64,000 bases of DNA from Bidens hawaiensis. Its lineage: Eukaryota > Streptophyta > Magnoliopsida > Asterales > Asteraceae. Shown here piece after piece: positions 21,830-33,539 of this stretch. The position numbers and the translations under genes are program-made. The stretch spans positions 62,001 to 126,000 of the forward strand of contig JAIQDT010005461.1 of the NCBI GenBank assembly GCA_021521415.1, given 5' to 3'. The notes under the pieces are model-generated. The model did no database searches. It saw nothing but the letters and a program-made list of their open reading frames with translations, and was not told the DNA's origin. Each line of letters begins with the position of its first letter. Position 1 is the first letter of the stretch.

Positions 21830-24282
21830 TTACTGTTTGGTTATCAGCAGTGTGAAACTGAGATTGGTTTCTTTGAAAACTGAATTAGTCTGATTTCTGA
21901 ATTTTGAATGGTTTTCACTTTTACCAGTATTATAATTACCATTAGGCTTAGTCTCAGTTTTGGTATGCCTCACACCTCTGAATCGCTGCTTCAGAGGGCA
22001 ATCTGAAACTAGGTGCCCTAAATGATTACACCTAAAACAACACCTATGCTCAACTTTCTTTTCAACAGTTGTTTTGGATGTCGAGGCTGTACTACCGCCC
22101 GTTCGTCTCACATATGGTGGGACATAAGGGTTTAGCGGAGAACTCTTTTTAGTTGTTTTATCTTTCTCTCCACTATTTGGTAATACAAACTCCTCCTTTG
22201 TCTTACCCGACTCGAATGACTTATCCGAATCTGATGAGACCGGACTCGGAACAGAAATTTTAACACTTGACACAGGCGGACTTGTTTCGCCTCTACTAAC
22301 ATCTGGTTCTTTACTAGTTACCTTAATTGGAACTGTCTGAACAACCTCAAAGTCAACAGATTTCTGATTACTAGGATTAAAAGTGTAATTGTGATTATAA
22401 GGTGGTGGAACCTCATGATAACCAATTCCTCCCCTCTTAACTGAGGAACCTTGATCACTAACAAGGTGATCAAGAATAGCAGAGGAATTTCTGAACTGCT
22501 CAAGTTTTCTATTCAGTTCCACCACTTTCACCTGGTGATCAGCAATCTGTTTTTCTCTTTCAGCTATTAGTTTGGTTTTTTCTTCCAAAACTTCATAGCT
22601 TAGATCAATCACTTGAATTTTTTCAGCAAGTTTTGCTTTTAGACTTTTAATATCTTTTTCACAAGCTTTTATTTTAACTTTATAGCTATTTCCTCTTGCT
22701 TTTGTAAAATGATGATCTTCTTTTAGAGTTTTAAACTCAGCATCCAAACTAACATACTGATCAGTTATAGTTGCTAATTGCTCAGACAAGTTTTCACATT
22801 TAGAACAAGTAGGTTTAGAACATACCTCGGATAGTTGGTCTTTAGCATCAGCCATGAAAGCTTTTTTTTCTCCAGTAGCTTTCTCACTTTCTTCATTTTC
22901 CACATTCGCCAAATTTGCCTGTTCAAAGATTTCTTCAGAATGCAGGTTCCAGTTATATTCACCATCTTCTCTGGAAATCATGGCACTATAATCTTTACTA
23001 CCCCCATTATGCTGTGTAGACTTGCCTTGACCACGTTCTACACGCTCATTTCTGCACTCCTTAGCAAAGTGGCCGTTTTGCTGGCAGTTGTAGCATCTTA
23101 CCTTCGTCTTGTCAAACCCTGGCCTTCCACCGACAAACTTTCTTCCGGTCTTTTTCATAAACCGTTTCACTCTTCTCACGATCATAGCCATCTGCCATTG
23201 CAGATCCATTTCTTCCAGATCATCAGCATCAATCTGGTCATAGTCTTCATCCAACATAGCTGGATCAACAATCTTCCCCTGAATGTAGTTCTCATAGGAA
23301 GCAATAAAAGAAGCATAGAGAGCAAACTGCTCTTCAGCAGATTTGACACTCATAGGCATCTTAGAGTAGTTGTTGCTAGGAATACTTGGAGATCAACTAC
23401 TCTTGCTTGCTTGCGGTTTAGAAGCACTTGATCCACCTGCTACAAAGCAAACATCACCATTCGTGTTGACTGACACATGCCCCTCATGTGATGAGTTGGC
23501 ACCCGACTCTCCCTTCGAGTAGTAGGCAGCTGATTCAGTCTTCGAACCTGAACTAGAGTTCCATACATACCTGGATCTTGAACCTGATCCGTAGGTGTCT
23601 CCTTTCTAACCATGTTAAGCTCAAAGGTTCGGAGCTTGTTAACTGATGTCTCAAGGTCATAGTCAGCAAAGTCTTTATCTTCTCTCATCAACACAGTATA
23701 CATCTCCCATTTTGGTGGGAGAGCATCAAGAAGCTTCTCAACAATCTCATCTTCTTTGTATGCAATTGAGTTGCTGAGTTCAGTCATCAGATGATAATAT
23801 CTGGTGATGATATCATCAAGTGATTCGTTTTTCAGATACTTGAAGACCGAGAATTGAGTTTTGAGCAATTTGATCTTCGAAGCACGGATTCCCACATTTC
23901 CTTCAAACCGGTTCTCAAGAGCTTCCCAAAGCTCTCTTGCTGTCTTGTACTTTCTAAAAGTATGAAGGATCTCTTGTGGAAGAGCCATAGTGATAGCAGC
24001 ATGAGCCTTGCTCTCGGCCTCATACATCTTTTTCTCTTCTTCTTCCATTTTGCTGTACTTTTTGATCTAATCACGACCTTCGTACTCCATAGTTGGTGGA
24101 ATATAACCATCCTGGATGCATACCCACATTTTCGCATCCTGGTACTTGACATATTGTTCGAACCGATCCTTCCAAGCAACGAAGTCGGTTCCTTTAATCA
24201 ACTTTGGGGCCTTAGTAGCTGACCCTACTTCTACTTCCATCTTAACTAACTCTGAGATGTTAATTGACGACATCTTTCTCAA
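21830..24282 (-). pseudogene. X gag polyprotein
   Basis: It starts MRKMSSINISELVKMEVEV. The capsid-like UBN2 region (FVAWKDRFEQYVKYQDAKMW, then ALPQEILHTFRKYKTARELW) runs to about 23500. A stop at 24067 interrupts X where Y reads Gln (QIKKYSKME), so Y is the open version. The second part (23359-21830) has a zinc knuckle CYNCQQNGHFAKEC near its start. A long coiled coil follows (LKTLKEDHHF ... EEKTKLIAEREKQIADHQ), then the GIGYHEVPPPYN motif that W also has (GIGYSQVPPPYN), and a second knuckle CFRCNHLGHLVSDC. The two parts are separated by a small frame break near 23400. Two knuckles and a coiled coil make this gag unusually long for copia, as in Sireviruses. Confidence 0.8.
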
Positions 24283-24329
24283 AAACTAAGAAACCCGAAA
24301 AACAAAAAAAATTTCTTCTGAAAAGTACT

Positions 24330-24565
24330 GTAGGCGAAGTTACGGGTAACTTCACTTAAGTCTTAACTTCGCTGAAGAACTTTGCTGATTCTTAACTTCG
24401 CTTGAGGTAAGCGAACTTAGGAGGTAGGCGGAGTTGTAGAGAACTTCGCTTGAGTTAGGCGAACTTGAGAAGGTAGGCGAAGTTGTGGATAACTTCGCTT
24501 AACCTTATATCTTCGCCGAAACCCTACAAACAGTGACGGCAACTTCGCCTGATGAACACGAAGTT
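24330..24565 (-). repeat. Leader array of AACTTCGC / GCGAAGTT motifs (X)
   Basis: Just upstream of gag, about eight or nine exact copies of the octamer or its inverse occur within about 220 bp, plus gcgaactt variants. Several adjacent inverted pairs could form hairpins. The same motif forms the LTR hairpins and appears again near the 3' ORF start (about 16964-17003). Confidence 0.85.
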
Positions 24566-24736
24566 TCTACAGATCTGATTTCTGGGTTTTTCGAGGTTTT
24601 TGATGGTGTAAAGGGTTGAATACGATGGTAGGAGGTAAGAATGACACAAAAACACAGAAAACACGTCCCGCGAATAGTCGAAACGGGACGATTTCTACAC
24701 CCGCGTGAATATCCCGAACCACACAATTGAGCAATA

Positions 24737-24748
24737 GCTCTGATACCA
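24737..24748 (-). promoter_or_regulatory. Primer-binding site of X (initiator tRNA-Met)
   Basis: Minus strand TGGTATCAGAGC, two bases inside the 5' LTR. This is the standard plant copia primer site, complementary to the 3' end of initiator tRNA-Met. Confidence 0.95.
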
Positions 24749-24750
24749 AT

Positions 24751-25193
24751 TGTAGGTACCTTGGATTGATCTGCACGGGATATCTCGATCTACACAGGTG
24801 CGGAATCCCTGCTTAGGTTGTTACGAGCGTAGAACACGAATCAAACAAACACACGATACGAATAAACGAACACACGTTATATTATAACCGAAACACGTGA
24901 TATAATCACTGAATACAGACTCAATACTCTCTGGTTCACACGTCTCTCGACTCACACACTTCTGTATACGATTACCTTCAACAACTCTAAACAAGCCGTG
25001 ACCTAGCGTATAAATACACGACAACTTCGCCTGATATGTTTAGGCGAAGTTGTTGCTAACTTCGCTTGACAAACAAGTTCGCCTGATAAGCGAACTTGTC
25101 AGTAACTTCGCATAAACATAAACAAAACACAATTAACATTACAGAATAGATTACAGACACTAGACTATGAACTACTGACATTATGCACCAACA
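24751..25193 (-). repeat. X 5' LTR
   Basis: 443 bases, TGTTGG ... CCTACA on the minus strand, complete at both ends. The hairpin loop reads tgtttagg as in the Y 5' LTR, whereas both 3' LTRs read tgttcagg. The +25193/25194 edge joins directly to W 3'-ORF sequence (tacatagttg). Confidence 0.95.
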
Positions 25194-26963
25194 TACATAG
25201 TTGTTAAACCTCCCATGCCAGACTGCAGCTCTTTAATCTTGGAGTCTTTATCCGAGTTGCTAGCCTCAAGTTCCTGGATACGGACATCTTTAATCACTGA
25301 ATCCTGCTCGAGTTCAAAAACTCGACGTTGTAGCGCCTGAACATCCACAGGAGCATTCTCAAGAACCACTCCTTTTCCCTTGTTCTAAAGATAGTTTTCC
25401 TGCATAGCAAGAATTTGAGCAACCTTTTCGGAAACACCAGAACTTGACTGACCTTGATCAAATTGACCGAATGACCCAGAGGGAATATTTGCAGTATCAG
25501 TGTGTGGAATCTCTGTTTCAAAATCGAAATCATCACCGAAATCACTGGACAGCATCTCCATAAATGTTGGCTCAGTAGTAGATGCAACTGGTTCAGTTTG
25601 CGATTCTGGAGCATGTGATTCTGGTTGATTGGTGTTTTGTTGAGAGTTGGTGGTTGATTCTGGTGCTGGTGCGAGTGTTGGTGTTGGTGTAGCTTTGGTT
25701 GTTTCGACCTCACTGACCAACTCGCTTGATCTCGAATCATCCCTTTTTCGTTTGCGATGGATGAGATCAACAGTTGGCTCTTTAATATAATCTTCCTTAT
25801 TATTTTCAGTAACTGCCTGAGGAGTTTTCAGAGCGGTTGACTGAAATAGAACTTTAGCAGCTTCGAGGGCTCTCAATTTTTCATCATCTGTAAGAGTACT
25901 TGGCTGACGGTGCTCTTCTTCATCTTCCTCATCATCGGAGATCTCAAATGTAGCAGCACGTGGTTGAGCGGACACCACGTGTTCGTCAGCAACCTGAGCT
26001 ATGACAGGCTCAGCTTCGGTCTCAGTAAAATGACCAAATTTTTCCAGAGGTTTTAATCCCCTATAACCCACTTTGGCTCCTTTTCTTGACTGCTTCATTA
26101 GCCCAAAGGAATTGGGTCCCATAGACTTCATATCCAAGGTCTCAACAGATTTAACCAAGTCGGTGTAGTGAGAATCAAAAATCATCTGTAAAAACCTTGG
26201 ATACATCAAGAACATCTCCTTCTTCTTTGCCCTTAGATTGCTCATCATTTCATTGAAAACGAATTTGGAGTAGTTGTAATTCCAACCCATGATCAGAGCA
26301 GCAACGGCAGACATTTGGGTGTGACTGATTTCATCTGAACCCCCCTTTCCTCCCGAGATACATGTGAAGAACGTGTGCAATAGGTATCTCCAGTAAGGGT
26401 GAAACAATTTCTTGATTGCCGGTGGATAAGTGCCTTCATACCCCATTCTTGTAATAACTTCAGTAACTTCAGCTGCAGAGTACTCTGTTGGATAATCAGG
26501 TTGATCCCCAAACAAAAGTACTTCTCTGATAATAGCTTCAGTAACAGTAACTGGCTTCGTCTGTATTTTGGAGTCGATTGAAATAACTCCATCTGCTCCT
26601 TGTGAATTGATCTTTGCATTCTTCCATAAATCAGTAACCATCTCCTTGCAAATGACAGGATTCTCACGAAGAGCATGAGAGATCCTGCAAGTATTTAGTC
26701 CAACAATCATCGACTTGAACTCCTTGTGAGCCAATGGTGGATCATACAGGTGACCAGCTATATTATGAGTATCTACAAACTTTAACGGGTTTTGATCAGC
26801 CATATCTGCGCCAAACATATCAAGTTAGATATCAACTAGTTGGCTTAATAGTGTTGAACAATTTTTATGAAAGTTTTCTTTGGGCCTAGATTAGGTTAAG
26901 GCCCCAAATCTCCTATTGGAACTAAGAGAAAATATTTTACGGCCCAAGTTCACAGCCTGGAAT
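25194..26963 (-). pseudogene. W 3'-ORF fragment between X and Y (copy B)
   Basis: It is the same 1,770-bp piece as 13485-15255 and 36907-38676. It has the start MFGADMADQ at 26818, the N-terminal domain, acidic linker and first part of the coiled coil, then is cut by the X 5' LTR. A private TAG at 25385-25387, where the other copies have CAG, separates the 477-residue frame from the last piece (25369-25194). It cannot encode the C-terminal domain, which is only at 12492-13396. Confidence 0.85.
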
Positions 26964-27387
26964 CCCTGCACGGGATATCTCGATCTACACAGGTGCGGAA
27001 TCCCTGCGTAGGTTGTTACGAGCGTAGAACACGAATCAAACAAACACACGATACGAATAAACGAACACACGTTATATTATAACCGAAACACGTGATATAA
27101 TCACTGAATACAGACTCAATACTCTCTGGTTCTCACGTCTCTCGACTCACAAACGTCTGTATACGATTACCTTCAACAACTCTAAACAAGCCGTGACCTA
27201 GCGTATAAATACACGACAACTTCGCCTGATATGTTCAGGCGAAGTTGTTGCTAACTTCGCTTGACTAACAAGTTCGCCTGATAAGCGAACTTGTCAGTAA
27301 CTTCGCTTAAACATAACAAAACACAATTAACATTACACACTGGATTACAGACACTAGACTATGAACTACTGACATTATGCACCAACA
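26964..27387 (-). repeat. Y 3' LTR (left end truncated)
   Basis: 424 bases with the same irregular left junction (ggaat/ccctgcacggg) as the X 3' LTR and the same perfect LTR hairpin. The purine tract CCAAGGGGGAGTC (minus strand) follows at 27388-27400. Confidence 0.9.
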
Positions 27388-27400
27388 GACTCCCCCTTGG
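27388..27400 (-). promoter_or_regulatory. Polypurine tract of Y
   Basis: CCAAGGGGGAGTC on the minus strand, directly before the LTR start, as in X. Confidence 0.8.
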
Positions 27401-27444
27401 CAGTAGCTTCATATCTTTATCTTTAAGCACTTGTCTTGTAATCT

Positions 27445-28774
27445 TCATGCATGCACTCCCTCTCTTACACAGACCGTGACTACTCGCTGATATTTCCTCG
27501 CTTCGCCTTTCCAAGCAGGAATATAGAATATCTTCTTCTCGTTTAACACCTGCAGATCAGCTTTAGATAAATTAACAAGATGCATCGGATCATACACTCT
27601 TAGCACTTCTTGTTCGTCTTCGTTTTCCATCACGGCTTCAGCAGTCTGGCAATCCACATACCACCATTTCAGATCTTTCAGCACATCTTGAGGCATAGTC
27701 TTCATTGGAACCTCTTTCAAACACCGAATCGGCTTATATTTCATCACCATCCAAGGTTTGCCATCTGCTCTCATTCCTCTTTCAGTATCTTCAACTAATT
27801 TCCCTTTCTGTGGTTTTAACAACTCAAACTTTTTCTCTTTAATACTTTCTTTCCATACTATCTTCCCAATAACTCTGGCCATATTATCATCACTTCTATT
27901 AATCAACCCCAGTCTGGCCAAATCCTTTACCTCACACTCAGGTAAGGTATTTAGAGATCTCAACGTCCTCTTAAAGTATTGGATCCCATCATATCTTTTC
28001 ACCACGAACACTTTTAGCTGTTCATCATATAACCAACAGATAATGCCTTTCTTTGACTCAGCGTACCCTTTAATATTATAACTTTTCTTGAACATTGTAG
28101 GTACCACTGGCTTCTTCGTTTTGATAAACCAATGAGCATAGCCTTCCTTCCATCTAGGCTGCTCCTCCCATTCTGTATCATCAACTACTGTATCTTCACA
28201 TACATTCAACTTCTCAACGGTTGGAAGCTCGTGTTCAACATTCTCCTCTACAATTTCACCTTCTTCAACATCATCTTCTATCACTATCTGTGCACCAATC
28301 TTCTCAATTTCTTCTAATATCATCACACACATCATCAACATCTAACATATCATCATCCAACTCCTTCAAGGCATCGATCACATCATCTCCCATCTCCTCG
28401 TCATCTACCATCACCACCTCATCACCACCAGAACCGCCAGCTGCACCTGCAGACTCCCCCTGAGCTGTGGTTGTCCCAAGAGCTTGAGTAGTTCTTGGCA
28501 ACTCACCACCTGCACCTTTCGATGCATTGGGATCATCGTCTCTATCATTCTTCTTCTTTGTCCTGAGCTCGTCGCCTTTACAGCTCGTCTCCCCCTGAGA
28601 TGCCAAGAACTCCTTCATAGCATCTATAATTTTTCCATGTTCAACCAGGAGGGACGACTGAAGTTGTGGATAACTTCGCCTATCAGGCGAAGTTATGCAG
28701 AACTTCGCTGAAATTAAAAATTTTTCAAAACAAACCCCATAATTTGAACAATTTGCAACTAAGTTAGAAAACAT
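27445..28774 (-). pseudogene. Y 3' ORF
   Basis: Same protein as the X 3' ORF, but the damage is different. The N-terminal acidic part (28774-28304) is separated from the C-terminal part (28341-27445, 298 residues) by a one-base insertion near 28323 that X does not have. Conversely the C-terminal domain (CWLYDEQLKVFVVKRYDG, LKWWYVDCQTAEAV, LRVYDPMHLVNLSKADL) is uninterrupted here and broken in X. No hydrophobic segment long enough to span a membrane is visible. Function unknown. Confidence 0.7.
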
Positions 28775-30052
28775 CCTTTAAAGCGTTAAATGAAACGATC
28801 AAGACCAAGTAACCAGGTATAAAATCAAACAATTACAAAAGTAACAAAAATTTGAAAAATTAAAGTACACGGGATCAAATTTCAGTCTCGACAGGGACTA
28901 CTACGTTTTAGAAAAGATCCGAACAGGAATCATACTAACTACGTGACTGTCACATAGATCCGTGTTTAGCTGTATTATGACATAAAGAAACAGGTTGTAA
29001 GCAGGTAAATAACTTAAGATGGTTTTCATCGTTTCTGTGATACGAGTTAAGTTCAATTAAGCTCAAAAATTAAGTGGGCAACAACTCAGAGATTATGATG
29101 CTTCCTATCTATTCTCAAAGCGTATTTGGCTTTCCCCAAGTCACCCCGAATTGACTTCAACCCATAGTGTCTGATTAAGTTTGTAAGTACTCTTCATCTG
29201 CTTCCCGTTCTCTTTCTTATTCCATGATTGAGAAGTCTTGACATTGTCAGCTCTAGAATGTTTCAATAACTCATAAGGTTTTTTTTTTTTTTTTATTTTA
29301 CGATAAACATTTACATAGACTTCAGAGTAGTAAACAACTGCAAGTCCCGAATCTGGATCACTGCAGTTTCTTCACACACTATCTTTACGGGAATCAGAAC
29401 ACTTACGGGCTCGTGTATGACTGGGTAATCGCTTTTCTGCCTATCATTCGGAAAGATATATATGAAGACATGCAAAACTCTTAAGGAGTTTCCACGTAAA
29501 ATCGAGTAGATTTAGTTTGTATCACATCATCTTTTTTTTCGCACCATAAAAAGCTACCATGACATACAATGACTGTTCTAAAGCCTTTTAAGCCTAATAA
29601 CTTCACTAGTTAAGCACACAGAATCAGTAAATCTATCATTTTCCAAGGTTGGACCAATTTTCTGTTAAACATAGTAAAGTAACTTCTTACGAAGTAGTAG
29701 ACTTGAAAAATAATTTCATTTCCCTAAAAAAAATTTTTGACTTCAATTGCCCCGATCAGTTCAAAGTCTTCAGGTAAATGGTTATCCTGCGAATCCAATG
29801 GATTAGCTGGACCGACCACATACAAGTATGTGTCCTTCTAACTAAGTATGATCGACTAATTTTCAGCGAAAGAATAAAAACACATAATAAACCGCCCCGG
29901 TCACATTCAGTCATCTGGTTAATGGCAACCCTCAAACTCTACAAGTAGAAAATGAGGACCATACATATCCGAGGATATGTCCTTCAAACTGAGGTAACCG
30001 ACATAATTTTAAGCGATAGTGACATTTTTTTTTATATGCACAAAAAGCATGG
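28775..30052 (-). other. Y noncoding block with twin-hairpin modules
   Basis: Near-identical to 17067-18342. The twin hairpins CACATAC-AA-GTATGTG (29817-29832) and ACATATCC-GA-GGATATGT (29963-29980) are unchanged from X. The AACTTCGC motif occurs three times at about 28672-28707, at the 3' ORF start. Confidence 0.7.
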
Positions 30053-33000
30053 TTACTCGGGATTGATCATCCCATTCAACTCAACAAGGTTTTGAAATCT
30101 TGATTTGTCAAACGTTTTAGTATATAAATCAGCGAAATTATCAAGCGTATCCACCTTTTCAAGCACAATCAGTTTCTTCTCAGCACAATCCCATATAAAA
30201 TGATGACGTATGTCAATATGTTTAGTTTTACTGTGCTTTACGTGATTATAGTTACTGAGATCGCAGCAGTGTTATCAATACAAATTGGAGTAAGTGAGAA
30301 ATTCAGACCATAGTCGCGTAACTGTTGTTGAATCCACAGAACCTGGGAGCAGCAGTTGGATGCTGCCATGTATTCTGCCTCACATGTTGAAATGGCGACT
30401 GATGTCTGCTTCTTGCATTGCCAGGACACTAATCTGCCTCCTAGAAACTGACATCCTCCAGTAGTTGACTTCCGACTCTGATTGCACCCTCCATAATCAG
30501 AATCTGTGTAAGCGACTAGCTCCAAGTCTCCTCCTCTCGGGTACCACAACCCCAGCTTCGGCTTGCCCTTGAGATACCGCAGTATCCTCTTCGCACCCTT
30601 CAAATGAGATTCTTTTGGGTTTGCCTGAAAGCGTGCACAAAGACAAACAGCAAACATTATATCAGGCCTAGAAGCAGTTAAGTACATTAAAGAACCTATA
30701 ATAGCCCGATATTGGGTTGGGTCCACGTCTGCATCGTTATCTGAATCAGCACCCAATTTGTGATTGACGCAGACTGGAGTTTCATATGGAGTGCTGTCCT
30801 CCATCTTGAAGCATTTGAGAACATCATGGACATACTTCGTCTGATGAATGAACATCCCGTCTTTCTTCTGATCAACCTGCAATCCTAAAAAGAAAGTTAG
30901 TTCACCCATAGCACTCATTTCAAACCTTTTCTTCATGACGGCCTCAAACTCCTGACACATGGAGACTTTTGATGCAGCAAAGATAATGTCATCCACGTAG
31001 ACTTGCACCAGCAGGAAGTCGCTTCCTTCTCTCTTGAAGAACAACGTGCTATCTATCTTCCCTCTTTCAAACCCATTTTCAAGCAAGTAATCTGATAAGG
31101 TTGAGTACCAGGCACGAGGTGCCTAATGTAGTCCATACAACGCCTTGCTTAACTTGTACACGTGGTCTGGAAAGTCTGGGTCAGGAAAACCCGGAGGTTG
31201 CTCAACGTACACAACCTCATCAACTTTCCCATTTAGGAACGCACTTTTCACGTCTAACTGAAATACCTTCATCTTCTTATAAGCAGCAAATGCCAAAAAC
31301 AATCTAATGGCTTCCAATCTTGCCACAGGAGCGAACACTTCATTATAATCAATCCCCTCTTGTTGATTAAAACCTTTAACGACTAGCCTCGCCTTGTTTC
31401 TTATAATAATCCCTTTCTCATCTCTCTTGCACTTAAAAACCCATTTTGTGCCTATCGCATGCACATTCTTTGGTTTTTCAACCAAAGTCCAAACTTCCAT
31501 TTTCTTGAATTGAGCCAGCTCTTCTTGCATGGCTTCGACCCACGAGCTGTCCTTTAGAGCCATTTGATAATTCTTTGGTTCAATCTGGCTGATAAAGCAG
31601 GTGTACAAGCATTCGTTGATTATGCCTGTCTCCTTAATGCTTGTGTAAACACAGGTGTGCTCATTCAAGCTACGTCTTGTTTGTACACCGGAGGACACAT
31701 CACCAATCACATTCTCCAAAGGGTGATCTTTATGAATTCTCGTGGTCGGAACCGAACCGACATGCAAATTGTCTTCCAAGTTAGAAGAGAGCTCGTCAAT
31801 GGTTGTTCCTTGCTGAGAGTGAAACGGATTGAAAAATTCTTCATCAGGAGAGGCAACAGGGGTATCGATAGCATTTGATGAGGAAAGTTGACATTTATCA
31901 AACAGCTGTCTTTGCACTAGATTTTCTTCCTCATCAAGGATCATCTTCGTAGCAACTCTTTCTTCTACTTCTGCACTATCCAAATAAGGTATGTTAAAAG
32001 ACTTAAAAAGTCTATCATAGTCGAAAAACTCAGCAGGTCCGTTGCTTGGTTTTGGCGGTTTGTAACTTGTGATATCGGTGTTACACACCACCTCAACCTT
32101 GCCGGTCGATGTATTAAAGACACGTCTGTTGGGAGTCCCAACAACATAACCGACTATGATTCCTTCATCGGCTACTTCACCAAATTTAGAATTTGTCTTT
32201 AAAATCGAACAAGGGGACCCGAATGGTTCAAGACCACTCAAGTTGGGCTTCCTCCCATGCATAAGCTTATAACACGTTTTATTAAGTCTTTTAACACTCA
32301 AGACTCTATTCAGGATATAACAGGCTGTAGCAACAGCTTCAGCCCAGAACACCACAGGAAGCTTCAAATCAGCCAGCATAGTTCTGGCTCCTTCAATTAA
32401 CGTTCTATTCTTCCTCTCAGCCACTCCATTCTGTTGCGGAGTATACGGAGCGCTGTACTGGTGCTCAATCCCTTTCTGAAGGCAGAAGATCTCCATTTCA
32501 TAATTCTTGAACTCCGTTCCATTGTCACTCCTGATGAACTTAACCCTTTTATCCATAACGTTCTCAACTTTGGTAATCAAATTCTTCACCATCTGAGCCG
32601 TTTCATCTTTTGATTTCAGGAAATATACCCACGAATATCGTGAGTAATCATCAGTGATCACCAAGCAATAAGAAGTACCTCCTAGACTTTTTGCATTCAC
32701 GGGACCGAAGAGATCCATGTGAAGCAATTCTAGAGTACTGACAATAGAATTGACCTTCTTGGTGTGATGGGATTTCTTGTGCTACTTTCCCTTCTTGCAC
32801 GCTAGACATTTGTCTTCAAATTTGAAACTTTTCAAGGGAACGCCCAGCACAAGTCCATTCTTGACAATGTGGTTCATCTTCCGAAGATGAATGTGCCCCA
32901 TTCTCCTATGCCACAATTCGGACTCCGATTCGCTCGCTTTTGTCATAAGGCATGATTCTTCCGTGGCCATTTCAGTCGACCTCATATCCATAATATACGT

Positions 33001-33360
33001 ATTCCTCTCACGTGGAGCCTTCATCACAATCCACTCCTCTGGTATCTGAAAACCAGGATGCAACACAATCGCCTCATTCTTTGTAAAATGTACAGTGTAC
33101 TCCTTATCACAGATCTGCGACACACTCAGCAGATTGTGCTTCAATTCATCGACAAAGTTTACTTTCTCTAGAGTCATCTTTCCATTAGACACCGTTCCCA
33201 TTCCTGTAATCTTGCCTCCACTTTCTCCAGCAAAGCTCACTCTCCCTCCTTGAACAGGTTTCAAATCGTGTAACAAGATTTTGTTACCCGTCATGTGCCG
33301 GGAACAGCCGCTATCCACAACCCAAAGATTATTGGCAGCCCTGTTCAACTGTTCCTGCAC
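30053..33360 (-). pseudogene. Y pol: protease, integrase, RT, RNase H
   Basis: Domains in order: protease DSGCSRHMTG, zinc-binding pre-integrase part ending CLACKKGK at a TAG (32782), integrase with DLFGPV, ITDDYSRYSW, RSDNGTEF and NGVAERKNRTL (one 534-residue frame 32727-31123 that continues into RT), a TAG at 31123, then RT with YVDDIIFA and RNase H with AYTDSDYGG (31086-30238). The final stretch to 30053 (HSKTKHIDIRHHF-like, ending GMINPE) is in another frame. The two TAGs stand where Gln is expected and are shared with X. Apart from these and the last frame break, all catalytic residues that I can check are present. Confidence 0.85.
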
Positions 33361-33539
33361 GATTAAAGCAAAAGATTAGAATCTAGGGACCCAAGACCAA
33401 TTGGTCTTGGATCTATACATCCCGAACTTTGGCTTTCCAAAGTTAGTCTCTGTATAATTCCTGTAAGTCCTATTAGTATACCTCCTTGTAGTTTGATTGT
33501 GAGGCCTTCCAAACCTTTGTGAATTGAAAGAATCATAAC

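Larger units (their letters stand above)
15256..25193 (-). mobile_element. X: Sirevirus-like Ty1/copia element (unit 1)
   Basis: Minus-strand order: 5' LTR 24751-25193, primer site 24737-24748, motif-rich leader, gag 24282-21830, protease/integrase/RT/RNase H 21650-18343, noncoding block 18342-17067, 3' ORF 17066-15738, purine tract 15681-15693, 3' LTR 15256-15680. Relative to Y it has extra stops in integrase (20748), the 3' ORF (16323 and about 16130) and a lost integrase catalytic Asp. Gag is about 98-99% identical to Y. It is non-autonomous as it stands. Confidence 0.9.
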
